Assembly (NCBI GenBank): GCA_907163375.1
Contig: CAJQUW010007737.1
Location: forward strand, 248,001 to 312,000
DNA length: 64,000 nucleotides
Origin: Prostheceraeus crozeri
Taxonomy: Eukaryota; Platyhelminthes; Polycladida; Euryleptidae
Reading direction: 5' to 3'
Position 1 is the first letter of the stretch. Each line of letters begins with the position of its first letter. Both the position numbers and the translations under genes were made by a program. Shown in pieces: positions 10,706 through 21,850 of the stretch. The notes below the pieces were generated by a model. It made no database searches and was not told the DNA's origin. It worked only from the letters and a program-made list of their open reading frames with translations.

Positions 10706-11425
10706 AGACAAAGTTTTTCGCATTCTATACTTAACTTACACTGTGCTTGTGCCATTGAGATGAGAAACCTATGCTATTGAAATCCAAAGAGGACAATGAT
10801 CAGCTGTGATGACACACCAGTTTTTCATCATGTTTCAATCATTATTGCGTTGCTATTTATGTATTGTGGCTCAATTTCCTTTTTTATGGTATTACTTTTT
10901 ATATATTATTTGATGAAATCACATTTTTGTTTCGCCCAGATAATGGGCATCGGGATCATTCCGAAGTGTAAACCAATAAATAACTAAAAGGCAGGAAATT
11001 CTTCAAGGGGGTTTATGACAAGCCATATGATGACGAATGTTTGTTAACGTGTCTGGGAGAAACTTTTGTATCGCTTTCAACAGTTTGACTGGTTGTCAAA
11101 TGCACCTGGAACGTGCTAGACTTATGCACAAACTACACGCAGACAGTCACGGCTACATGTTATTCTAATTTCAAGCATTATCCCTTCTCTAGAACAGCAT
11201 GGCATGCATCATCCACACCAGTCAGTTCAACATCCTGAACAGCGGAGAAACGTAATTCGCAGAAGCATTCCTCTCTGCCCTGGTCAATTCCCATTTCAAC
11301 CGATCCCGGTGGAAATCTTAAAGGATTCATCAGCGCTTCATTTTCTCTGTCAGATGGAGAATTGCTTTGCAGATATAAATATTTTGGAAAGAGCCAAATT
11401 TTTTTTATCTTAAAATACTTAATTA
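10706..11425. other. No recognisable gene
   Basis: Short ORFs without recognisable domains. No repeat was recognised. Confidence 0.5.
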
Positions 11426-11470
11426 TCGATAGCGATATATTTCAGCTGCCACCAGCAGCTATCTTCAGGC
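11426..11470 (-). ncRNA. Hammerhead-like stem-loop at Penelope-like 3' end (degenerate)
   Basis: On the minus strand CTGAAGA is followed by a 6-bp stem (AGCTGC, loop TGGTG, GCAGCT), GAAA and a second hairpin (TATCG, CGATA). This order (C-U-G-A-N-G-A, stem II, G-A-A-A, stem III) is that of the hammerhead ribozyme core known from Penelope-like elements. I could not find a matching stem I around it, and one extra base separates the first box from stem II, so a functional ribozyme is doubtful. Confidence 0.3.
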
Positions 11471-12438
11471 AACTATTGAAGGAATATCAATACAGATTCA
11501 ACTGTTGGATAGGAAATAGAAAATAGAAGATTGAGATAGATATAGAAGTGCAAGAGAGAGAATATAAGAGAGCTATGAGGCAGGTAGTATCGGGTTACAT
11601 AGTACCGATAGCAAAACTATGACCTGACTGAGGGAAGAGAAGAAATATATAAAAACAGTAGATTTTCAGGCTTCATTTTCATGATGTAATACGCTTCACG
11701 GAGTCTGAGATTTGTGGCGTCCCTGTCGGTTGATATTATTGAAGTCGTTGTTATATTAGAAAATGTGTTTTGATTATTGTATGATTGTATATGTTCGTAG
11801 ACAGATGAAGATGTGTTGGTAGAATGTTCACGAATACGGATGTGGAGTGGTCTGATAGTACTACCTAAGTAGAATTTATTACAGGTATTGCATGTTATTT
11901 TGTAGACTACACTTTGTCGGTTACACATAGTTTTGTCTGTCATAGGACAATTTCGAAGATTACATTGATGTTGATGTGGCGACTGTTTGAAAACAGTTCG
12001 AAGGGTTTTATTCTTTCTTGTTAGTCGGACTGCTATTTTTTCTTGATGGAATACTCTTCGAATTTGCTTGTCAACTTCGTCTGAAATAAATGGAGATGGG
12101 AAATATATGAAGTCATCGTTCTTTCTTTCATGTTGATTATCTTTTGATTTTCTTTTCTTCGGTTTGCTGTTTGTCCACTGGATTATTGCTTCTGGATAAT
12201 CATTGAGACGTAGGGTATTATCAAAATAGCTCTTATGTTTGTTTCGTAATGTGATGTTTGAACAGCGTTCATTTATTCGTTGTTTTTCATTTCTCACATA
12301 ATTTATTTTATTGTAAGAAGAATATTTTCGTGAATTGCAGATCGCACATCCCTCAAATACTAAAACTGAATTATGTGAGTGGTAATATGCCATGATTTGA
12401 AAAATGTCGCAGTGCTTCGCAGCCTCGGATCTCTGCAT
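11426..12438 (-). pseudogene. Penelope-like element, 5'-truncated, GIY-YIG endonuclease part
   Basis: The minus-strand ORF 12438-11617 (273 codons) is open throughout. It holds the linker that follows the reverse transcriptase in Penelope-like elements, then a cysteine cluster (C-N-L-R-N-C, C-N-R, C-N-T-C), then the GIY-YIG nuclease signature V-V-Y-K-I-T-C...F-Y-L-G-S-T-x-R with R-I-R-E-H downstream. The nuclease nicks target DNA for retrotransposition in this class. The reverse transcriptase half is missing. The ORF starts inside a copy of the R2 hairpin arm (12413-12470), so the ATG shown is not the natural start. The 3' untranslated part runs to about 11426. Confidence 0.85.
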
Positions 12439-12866
12439 TTTCTTGCCCGTCTGGCTTCATAGAACATCTATTTTTTCTCGCATCAGATGATTCCACTAAA
12501 AAGGCAAAAACAGTGTTTAGAAGTTTATTAGATACTCAGTGAATCGAAATGTATAACTTACAGACAAGACCTTTCTTTCTCTGCAAGAAATCCAAGCATC
12601 CTTGGTGGTAAAATATTTGCTTGATGTATTAGCCTGAAAACTGAAATTTTTATCGAAAGCTAGACAGCTTGCCTGAACCTTCTTGTTTTGTAGAATAACA
12701 CAGAAGACTCGCAAATGTGATAACACTGATTTTTCAACTTAAATTTCTCAGACAATTTATAATTGCACGTGTAACTTGCAAGTTAAAAAGTCAGTGTTGT
12801 AAAATGTATGAATCTTCTATGTGCTTTTCTACATAGCAAGCAGGTTCAGGCATGCTGTCTGGCCTT

Positions 12867-13175
12867 CGAAAAAAATAGGTATTCTATGGCCTAGGGAAGG
12901 CAAGAAAATGCAGAAATCTGAAGCCGCGAAGAGGCTGAACAGAGACCATAGAATTCTTTATCTTCTAATATCTATGTCACCATGTGCCTTGAAGTTCTAT
13001 GCTAGAGATGATCTCATGGAAACTTTGAATTGAGGAAAATTACTTTGTACACTCATGTATGATCCTTTTATGAGTCATGACGTAATTATAAATCCTATAT
13101 ATCTTTTGAAATTTTATCCTGCCTGCCCCAGACGTCAGGATAAATTTCCCTGACGGCTGGCGACTGAAAAAACAT
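12867..13175 (-). repeat. Interspersed repeat R2, inverted copy
   Basis: Reverse-orientation match to 3411-3640, with the hairpin at about 12871-12957 (one arm shortened by about 25 bp) and the TATCCTGCCTGCCCC/GACGTCAGGATAAATT block near 13110-13160. About 90 bp between the blocks here are absent from the first copy. A partial arm in the other orientation (12413-12470) lies about 400 bp away. Confidence 0.6.
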
Positions 13176-14107
13176 AGCAAGAGGTTAGAAGATAATTTAT
13201 ATCTTATCAGCTTTCAGAATAAAACATGAAACGAAATCAAAGTTTTGTGTGCTGCTGAGATCATATGCGTTTCATAAGTTTTGATTCACTGAGTATTGAG
13301 AAATCCAAGGCTTTCATTGCATGTGTTACTAATCTGGAGTGGATATTTGACCATTGTTGGCGATTGTGAGCCACATGGAAGAATTCGGAAAGTGTGAAAA
13401 GTTCCCTTTGCAGCCCCAGTGATGCCTCTTTGTGATAATTTATTTTCATACCAAATTTACTCCGCCCGCAGATTGCACTCGTTCTTCCCTTGGCTATCAT
13501 GTTGACTTGTATCAATGTGATCTGCAATTTATGACGGGTCTTTTATTTGCCTCTTAATACAAATGATTTGAATGTTCAATTATCATTGGCATGAATATGA
13601 ACTTACTCACTACATTTACAAAGTACCCCTTGGAAGCAATTCTCAATTCTGAGAATGCCTGTTCAGCACAGTTACATGGCCTCATTAGAAGCTATTCACC
13701 AATAGCTGCAAAGGTGGCCGCTTTTTGGGGAAGTAGGTGGAGGATGGCCATGTAAATGAAGTGTGCCATATTAATGAGCAATTTCGTATTTGAATGATGG
13801 ACATACGGAAAAATGACGAGAGCACAGAGAAAATGACTGTCGATTACATAAGCGATAGCTGTAATAGAAAAATCAATTACCTTATTAATAAGTAAGGTCT
13901 ACCAATAACCTTAGTGAGCAAACCTAACAAAACTTCGAGTTAATGCCTTGATGATGATAGGTCTCGTGAGCATAAAATTGTGACTTATGCAATAGTCTTA
14001 ATGATAACTATGCGTGTGATGATTGTCATGTAGTGTATCAATTTGCTTGTGGGCTCTGCCAACAAACGTATATCGATGAAAAGTTCAGGGTCGCTCCTTG
14101 TAAAAAG
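13176..14107. other. No recognisable gene
   Basis: Spacer upstream of gene A. No domain, repeat or splice pattern was recognised. Confidence 0.5.
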
Positions 14108-14226
14108 TTGGCCAGTAAAAAGTTGAATTATGTACAAGTAATGGCACAGATCTGCCCTTGAAGTGTCTGTGGCACAAAACGTTGACCCACTTTTATTTGC
14201 ACATAATTTAATTTTTCACTGGCCAA
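14108..14226. repeat. Inverted-repeat element just upstream of gene A
   Basis: An arm beginning TTGGCCAGTAAAAAGTTGAA (14108) pairs with the mirror ending TTTTTCACTGGCCAA (14226) over about 35 bp, with a loop of about 48 bp containing GGCACAGATCTGCCC. Probably a short foldback MITE. It ends about 15 bp before the tandem repeat of the candidate gene A promoter. Confidence 0.65.
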
Positions 14227-14240
14227 ATATAATTGACAGC

Positions 14241-14360
14241 TAAGCGATCGAATCGGCGACTAAGTGATCGAATCGATCAGTATTTAAGATCCACTCCACA
14301 TTTCTATTTCCGTCACATCTTTTCTTTACTGGCACTGAGGCTGTGAGAGAGTCACCAAAA
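14241..14360 (+). promoter_or_regulatory. Candidate gene A promoter: tandem 20-mer, TATA-like box, leader exon
   Basis: TAAGCGATCGAATCGGCGAC (14241-14260) is followed directly by a near copy, TAAGTGATCGAATCGATCAG (14261-14280), then TATTTAAG at 14281-14288. About 30 bp further is a possible initiator, TCACATC (14312). A GTATGC donor-like site at 14361 could end a non-coding leader exon spliced to the acceptor at 14726. The spacing fits a core promoter, but no transcript evidence is available here. Confidence 0.35.
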
Positions 14361-14729
14361 GTATGCGCGTGTGCATAGTTTCGCCTTATACTTTTATTTT
14401 GAATAACAAGTGAATAAAAACAGTGGTAGAAACTTTAAACTGTAATCTACTATGACCAATTGCCTCCCGCATGGCCACAATTAATGATGGACATACCATT
14501 TGTGTTACTGGAAACTCTTTTGGTCTGGTCTTCACAATTGCTCACAAGGGTATTTTTGGGTCAACAAATGCTCACAATAGTTCCATAGTGCATGCATAGG
14601 GTTGTTCAGATATCAATTCCATGGCTTTCTGGCTTTGTAACATGCAAATGCGCTTGTTAATGGTTTATGCCGTTCAAACCTTCAAAACCTTTCATGAAAC
14701 GCTTTTTTATCTCTTTTGTGCTCCAGATA

Positions 14730-17677
14730 ATGTGGCGTGACGAATTGGGCATGATGGAGATGTTGCTGTCCTATATCGCTGACTTCAATGATTTTGAATG
14801 TTGGTCAAATTGGAGGCCGATCCTGATAGATATCTTGGCATGTCATGAAAACGAAAGACGGTGAGTCATTCTTCATCACAATGACTGGCAGATGATCAGA
14901 ATGATTTGTTGCAGGAAGAGGGAAGGAATAGCGGACGACATCTTGAAGAGAGCCGGCGTGGAGAAGAATTCAGAGCCATTGAAAGTTAAGAAAGAAGGTG
15001 AGTTCAGTTGTGCGCACTAGGGGTTAAATATCGACATATGAGCTTTTTCATGTGTCTAGGAAAGCATGTCTTGCAGCTGTAGTTGTAGTTCCATTTTGTT
15101 CTTGGTTTTCAGATGATTCATGCTTGGCAAACATGGAATACGCTACTATAAGTTGTGTTAATCCTCATTTCCGAGATGTTGGAGGAACAAATTTTGCTGA
15201 AGCTTCAATGAACAACATTTACGACAGCGGATGTTCTACTAGTTTGTGCGAGGATGATTTCACGGATAACCAAACTTGTTCATCTTCATCAACCTGGCAT
15301 GCAAAAGGCCGCTCTCTTGAAGGTGATTCAATTCAGACCGCTCCAGCTATGATTCCCAACACTATAGACAACGTTGGAGATGAAAGGATGGAATCAGCCT
15401 CAAGTCATCCATTCACGGACGATAATTACGTTCCTGGAACAGGTAAGACAAAATTCGGATCATTAATTTCACCCCAATGCATCCCAAACCTAGAACATCT
15501 ATTGCTTAGTCGGGAAATTTTACCTTCAACACGACCCGAAATTTTTGTCGAAACATGAAGCTCAAACCGCCTACGCTTAACACGAAAGTTTTCATTGAAA
15601 TTTATCTGGCCAGTGTTGTTGTTGTTGTTGTTGTTTTACCCGGCTCCGTCCAGCGGATAGGAGGCTTCGTATCGAGACAATACGAAGCGACACACCCAGC
15701 AAGCAAATTAATGCCTACTGCTGGCGAGGAGTGCCCCGGGGAGAAGATGGCCATTCCGATACCACCGGGGTGCTAGCATACCCAAGCCAAAGCTATTCAC
15801 ACAAGGTGGACAGCATTGACCTGGGCAGGAAGCAACCCCAGCGGTCCCACCCCATCTGGCCAGTGTTTCCTCTTGAAACATATAATTCAATACAGAGCTT
15901 GTTCCAGATTGAAGAAATTTCAACAAAATACTTCGATTTGGATTAAAGATTAAATGATGGATTACTGTCAAAGGGTTGTAGACATGCGGACGATCCAATT
16001 AAAAAGGCTGATTATTATCAAGCTGTTTTGGACTCAGAAAACATTTTCTTCAGGACTCAGAGTCTCTTGTTTATGACAAACCTCGCTACAGGAAATGCGC
16101 GTCGACTTGTAGCGGAAGTGGCTCAGGCAGCAATAATGGCGCACAATGCTCTGCTCAAATTCGGGTTCTGGGAGCGCGCTCGTTCCACCATCTCAGAAGA
16201 TCCCTACTGGAGGTGGTTGATGCTCGCTTCTCAGCCATGTTTTGTTCAACTCGTATTACATTTCCTTCCGTACACATGCAATAAACGAACGATGTTTATT
16301 TATCGTTCATAGTCGTGGAATCAAGTGGATTCTAGATAAATTGTCTTAAGCTAGAACATGCTAAGTTGTCAAATTGTCTTAAACTAAAATGAATCACTAT
16401 CAAGTTAAACACGACTCTCATTGTAGAAACACGAATGCGACATATAGTGAGTAACTCCTGGAAATATCTGTACAATTTATACCTAGAGTGGTTTACATAG
16501 AACATTCATTACATGAAGCTGTTGAAATATATATGTCTATGATTGTCTTCGTAGAAATATTTTACCGAAATTATCATGTGCAACGATGCCCGCACGTAAA
16601 CTGTAATAAATAATGCAAACTTTGATTAGATGTACCCCTGTGGGCATTTTGCAAGAGTTGATTAGCTAATCAATCTTATATCAAGAAGTCATCACTTCTT
16701 TCATTCATGTGGACGGGATTTAAATATATCAGCTATTTTTGAAAATCATCTCGAGCTAGTTTCAGCACCATGGTGACTTGAAAAACATAAATGCGTAAAC
16801 ATGCATTACAATACCCCCACCGTCATCTTACAATACCTATACAATAGATCAGTTTAACCGATTCGCCTACTCAGTTTGAATAGTGCATTGATATGCATAG
16901 ATATTTGACATTCAAGAAAAATCTATGTTATGACCGTTCTATATATATAGTAAGATGCAAGCCACTCATATATTTGTTATTCAGAGGAATTCCTGTTTTA
17001 GTAAACAGCTGTTGCTATTGTCTTGCAATGTTCTGAAAGCTTTTCCCGATTCTATAATTTGCTTCATCGGCCCATAAGTTTTCTTTGAAAACAAAATTGC
17101 TCATGAAGCATCTGAGTTAACGGTGTCATGGGTAGCATGAAATCAAGGATCTTAGTGAATTTAATTCTGGGTATTCGATATTCAAAATCCTTAAATGAAA
17201 AAATTAAGAACAATGACTTCAATTTGTTACTATTGATTTGTTTTTTCAGAAATACAAGAAGTAATTGGTGGAGCGCCGCCCTCAAAATCCCGGAAATGTA
17301 ATGTCCCTGAGCAGAATTCCTCTACGAGCAGTTTTGAAGCGATAGAAAATGAGCCATCTATTCCTTCAACGGACAAGCGCAAACGCCGAAATGTTTGTAA
17401 TTATTGTGGAAAATTCTTCACGCCATACTCTCATCTCGTTATTCATGAAAGAATACATACAGGAGAGCGGCCGTATGTTTGCAGCACTTGTGGCAGAGCG
17501 TTTGCACAGAAGAATAACTTGAGTGTTCATGAGCGCACTCATTCATACTCACGTCAGATCCCTTGCTCTGCATGTGGACAAAAGTTCGAGAAGATGCATA
17601 ATTTACAAAAACATGCCTTTCACTTTCATTATGACATAGCGAAGCATGTGATAGATAACTCCGGAGAATTCCGATAA
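14730..17677 (+). CDS. Gene A: 3-finger C2H2 protein with unknown Trp-rich N-terminal domain
   Basis: Spliced model: 14730-14860, 14915-14997, 15113-15442, 17250-17677 (exon 1 acceptor at 14726; all GT-AG; 972 nt, 323 aa, no internal stop). Residues 1-44 form the Trp-rich segment shared with gene B (W-R, then [14 protein letters not shown] and D-I-L-A-C-H-E). Exon 2 ends with V-K-K-E (68-71), a SUMO-acceptor-like site. Residues 72-181 are a Ser/Thr/Asp-rich linker. C2H2 fingers lie at 231-251, 259-279 and 287-308; fingers 1 and 2 are joined by a canonical T-G-E-R-P-Y linker, while the 2-3 linker (S-Y-S-R-Q-I-P) is not canonical. It is likely a nuclear DNA-binding regulator. The target is unknown. 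A retroposon sits in intron 3. Confidence 0.85.
15618..15853 (-). mobile_element. Short retroposon with (AAC)n tail, 14-bp target duplication, in gene A intron 3
   Basis: The 236-bp insert is flanked by ATCTGGCCAGTGTT at 15604-15617 and again at 15854-15867. Read on the minus strand it ends in GGGTAAAAC and an (AAC)n tail, with a GC-rich body quite unlike the intron around it. The target duplication and tail show it was inserted by target-primed reverse transcription, as a SINE or a 5'-truncated LINE. No RNA polymerase III boxes were clearly identified. Confidence 0.8.
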
Positions 17678-19093
17678 TTATGTTCACAGTTCCCTACTTG
17701 CAAGCCTGCGGGTATAGAGAATTCATCACTGATGTGAACAGGGTAGCATTCGTCGATAAATATTCTTAGATCATGTCGACGATTCGGCATCAGAGTGTTG
17801 AATTCTCCTTCGTATTTGATCCAACGTGGCGAGACGATTTAAGAACTGGGGGCAAATTATGCACATGAACAATTAATTAATCTTCTTTTTAAATATATCA
17901 TGTCACCCTGAACAGAATGGTATGTGGTTTGGCTACTTCACATTACAGAAAAACTAGATACTGTCTAAAGAGTTTTTCTAACGTAAATTACCGACATGTG
18001 CTTTGTCCAATACTTAACATCTATTGCCTGCCAAAGAATTGAACGGAACTTCGCGATGAAAACGAGCTCCCACCCTCTTTCGTTGGTCATGCCGGTAGTA
18101 CAGAGAGCAGAAGTCTTTATGTAATGCTTGTCGCTAAACTTTCTTGTAATGACGCTGCAGACCCACGACTGTCCACGCGATCGTCGGTTAATTATATTCA
18201 TGAAAATATATTGCAAAAATAATAATTATTTTAAGAAAATAATATTAAAATTACATAATAGGAAATAACATTTTGATAATTATTATAATTATCATCGTTA
18301 GTTATTATTGTTGGAAATATTGACAGAAGTCGGTAATAGTTATTTCAGGTTCTTGATAAACTTATTTGTTGAAAATTAGTCTGTTTGACTAAAAGAAGAG
18401 AAATAACGTAAAAAATCTTGTTTGTCATTGAGTGAAATGGCTCCTTGTGTCTATTCCAATGATGTTGATGTTGAGATGCATATCATTGACCTATTTTGAA
18501 TACATATAATTGTCTATTCAGTTATTGTTTTCAATTTCTTTCATGTATCATGAGTTGTTTTACACTCATCAAATTCAACAACAGATATTGTAGAAGGATT
18601 CATAAAAGTAATCTTGCACGCATATCTTAAAAGTTTGGAGTGTATATCAAATTTACTTGATTATTTAGTTACATGAAGTTTTAGATAGCAAAGATTTCCT
18701 GTTTTCATCCTATATATCAAATAGTATTGGTGAACTCATCAATTTTTGTATTCAAGCTTCATTGGATAAGTCATATTTCCAGATAAAATGACGCATTTTC
18801 TCTCACTTCTTCACGAAATCCTCCCTTCCTGAATTTCAGTCAATTTCAAGTGAGGTAACAACGCTTTTCATCAAGAGAAAGATGTCAAGAATTCAATCTT
18901 TGTTATTATTAATTTTTGATTCGACAACTTATTTACAACTGTCGTTTCGCTGCGGCAGTGATACTTGAAGCGTCCATGATATTCCCAATGAGTAGAATGT
19001 CCTGATCAAGTTGATTTCTGCTTTGTAGGTACATTGACATTGATATTCGTAAACGGTAAAGAGACTACTTTGAATTATTGATTTTTCTAGGAG
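17678..19093. other. No recognisable gene
   Basis: AT-rich DNA downstream of gene A. No canonical AATAAA was found close to the stop codon. Several AT-rich variants lie near 18220-18260. Nothing else was recognised. Confidence 0.5.
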
Positions 19094-19324
19094 TTGTCAG
19101 CAACAATTCAACGAAGTTTGAGTGATTCAGGATTTAAAAACCGCAAACGACCATCTGAAGTAGAATTTTCCGACCAACATATTGATACTCGATTAAGATG
19201 CGCGATGCGTCATTGCCATAGGCGACATCAATGGAACCACATTCTCTGGTCAGATGAAGCCTCAGTTCGCCGGAAAGATGGCCGATTAAGACTTTGGGAT
19301 AAATCTGACAAGCACATTCCATGA
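19094..19324 (+). pseudogene. Tc1-like transposase fragment
   Basis: About 75 codons matching the stretch before and around the first catalytic Asp of Tc1-type transposases: T-I-Q-R-S-L-S-D-S-G-F, then R-H-Q-W-N-H-I-L-W-S-D-E-A with the Asp, then R-L-R-L-W. The other two catalytic residues and both ends of the element are absent. It is an isolated relic. Confidence 0.7.
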
Positions 19325-20559
19325 CATTTGCATCTTCCTCGAGAAATTGACCGGTATCTCAACTATAATTTGATAGAATCAATCCCTAGTCAAGTCGGTG
19401 ATGCTGTTCACCACCATCAGGATCTGATCACAAAATATCAGAATATGGAACTATTAATGGTTATTAATTCAGGAAACTCGACGAACCCATAACCCCTTCA
19501 GTCTGCAGCTTCCGGGTTATGAATCTCCTTCGGACACCCCGCTAGACCATGCTATAACATGAAAAAATGGGGTTTTTGACATTTTCCGTATTTGCTTAAG
19601 ACCGAATGAGTACACATTTCGACGCACTGAAAAACTAATACAGAATGTATCATTTTCTACACATAGTTCATCTCCGATATGTGGCCTATATCCTTGCTGT
19701 TATAATGTTTTCACAAGTAACCTGCATGAAGAAAAAAATATCAGCAAAAATGTCCACGAGATATTGGACCTCATCAGTCGTGTCAGGTTTGAACTAGCGA
19801 CGTTTGTACCAGAGGACTTACGTGCTTGCCAGGCCACGGGATCATCTTTTTCAGATATGAAATATTGATACCTACTTTAATACCCTAAAATACTTCTTTT
19901 CGGCACTCTGGATCCAGCGTTGCTAGTTCTTATCTGTCCAGAACTGTCTAAATGAAAAATTTATGATTCCCTTGTTACAATGCCACCTACATCAGTATTT
20001 GATTACATACAAGATTCCCACAGGTCTTCAAGTTCACTGAAGATCATTCATCTTGGGAATGAAGATTCTAGGGCCTTAGAAATTCCATCTTTTAATGATT
20101 TGCTGATTTTTTGGCTGTACTTTTCTTCGATTCTGCCTGGCAAGAGGAGGAACCATGTAGAATTATGCCGACGCGCAGATTTGTAGTGATCATAGTGTGC
20201 ACATCATTATGTGAAAGTCTCATCGTCGGTGAACACTAAATGTGCACAATGCGAGCTGTCTCCTTCTGTGCCTCCTTGTACAAGATGTCAAGCTCCTGAA
20301 TGCGCGCGCATAAATATAGACATTTTCCGCAGACTTGTTTCTTTGATGCTGTCACAGCTAGAAGGATGTAGTCTGTACACTGCTGCCACTTACGTACTTA
20401 CTTTTTCGTTTTTCGTCCCTCTTCCTGATTCCACCTCTGGTTTGGACATTGCTGTGATGACTTCGATCTTTCAGGTGTTTTGTCTTCTTTGACACAGGCA
20501 TACCACGGTTTCTTCGGTCTTCATGGTGGACGGCGACCGTCAACGGATAAATGAAATAA
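19325..20559. other. Spacer; possible tRNA-like SINE head near 19780-19850 (minus)
   Basis: No gene recognised. On the minus strand around 19850-19780, GTGGCCTGGCAAGCACG is followed about 40 bp later by AGTTCAAACCTGACACG, which loosely resemble RNA polymerase III A and B boxes of a tRNA-derived SINE. The match is weak and no full tRNA fold was found. Confidence 0.25.
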
Positions 20560-20865
20560 CTTCACCGATGATGCTGTCGACCACGAAGAAAGCGTTTCTG
20601 GCGCAGCGAATATGTAGTTCGGGCAGGCCACATAGTCCTGCCACTTCATCACTTGGCACTTTGTCCTTCAACTTAAACATGTGCCATGTATCGCAGCATT
20701 CGCCTGTCAGCGCCTGTTAGCTGCTCCGTCAGTTTTGGAGTGGTGGGCCGTGTTTCCGCACTATTAATTGGAACCGATCTTGTCCACAGCTCGTTCCCTG
20801 TCCAGGACATCCCCAAGATAACAAAACTCAACTGTAGGCCGGCAGCCAGAACAAGTTTCTGCAGG
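20560..20865 (-). pseudogene. Older non-LTR retrotransposon fragment (RT C-terminal region)
   Basis: On the minus strand, short in-frame pieces separated by frameshifts and stops read C-Y-L-G-D-V-L-D, R-R-M-L-R-Y-M and L-K-D-K-V-P-S-D-E, the order seen after the polymerase domain of CR1-like elements (Y-L-G-D, then R-M-x-R-W-M, then L-K-D-x-V). It is heavily decayed. The neighbouring LINE (20866-21850) ends with its trinucleotide tail exactly at this fragment, so this copy was probably the landing site. Confidence 0.45.
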
Positions 20866-21850
20866 GACAACAACAACAACAACAACAACAACAGCCTTTA
20901 TCTTCCCACTGCAGGGCGAGGGCCTCAGTATGGCACTTCCACCACCTGTCTCCGGCTAATTGTGGCCGGTCAATTCTGTTGCAGAACAGCACAATTTCTT
21001 TATACCACTTTCTTGGCGGTCTATTTCTTTTTCCTTCCCATGGTCTCCATGTTGTTCATCTTTGGGTCCATCTTCTGTAATCTGGCAGTGTGTCCTGCCC
21101 ACTGCCACTTTCTTGCTTTCACCATTTTTGTGTCCTTGTCTATGAATGTCAACTTCAAAATTCTTCTCTCCATCTTCATTTGTGTAGCTCTGATCTTCTG
21201 TTCCGTCTTCTTTGTCATTGTCAAAGTTTCGGCACCGTAGATTAATGCTGGTATTGCACATGACTCGAATACCTTCCGCTTTAGAGAGATAGGCAGACAG
21301 CTGGTGAAAATGTCTCGATGTTTGTTGAAAGCGTCCCACGCTATACCTATCCTCCTCGATACTTCCTTCTCTTGTTTCTTTTCATTGAGGCTGAATCGCT
21401 GTCCGAGACATATGTAGTCCTCGGTTTCCTCGATCTCTTTCCAATCTAGTATTTTTATTTTCGACCTTCTGCATAAATTGTTAAACATGCACTTTGTTTT
21501 TGTGGTGTTTAATCTCAGACCGTGTATTTCCCTTTCTTTTATTAACTCCTCCATCATGATATTCTGCACAGTAGCTGACTGCACAGTAATGACAATGTCG
21601 TCCGCGAATCTTAGATGTGACAGTCTTTCTCCTTCGATGTTTCTGCTTCTCTCTTTCCAGTTAATCTTTCGGAAAATCTGTTCGAGCGCTGTCGGGAAGA
21701 GCTTTGGAGATCTCGTTCTGCAGGGGACGAGGCCGAAAATGAGACTTTCACAGAATGATGTACACCTTATGCCTACTACAAATCTGCCCGTCTGCCGAGT
21801 TCTACCTGTTTCCTCTTGTCAGATGGGACCAAAGGAAAGCACATGTTAAT
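20866..21850 (-). pseudogene. RTE-like non-LTR retrotransposon, 5'-truncated, with (GTT)n tail
   Basis: The minus-strand reading has the catalytic box F-A-D-D-I-V near 21605, then N-T-T-K-T-K-C-M, Y-I-C-L-G-Q, R-R-I-G-I-A-W and L-I-Y-G-A-E-T-L-T-M-T-K-K-T-E-Q-K-I, and the W-Q-W-A-G-H-T-A-R motif. This order is typical of RTE-class reverse transcriptases. The longest open part is 21584-21021. After a frameshift the 3' end reads into (GTT)n at 20891-20869, the type of trinucleotide tail such elements carry. Upstream of F-A-D-D the frame is broken and the element fades near 21850. The endonuclease is absent. Confidence 0.82.

Noticed and set aside
19780..19850. tRNA gene on the minus strand
   Set aside because: Only A/B-box-like fragments. 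No acceptor stem or anticodon arm can be folded, so at most a SINE head.
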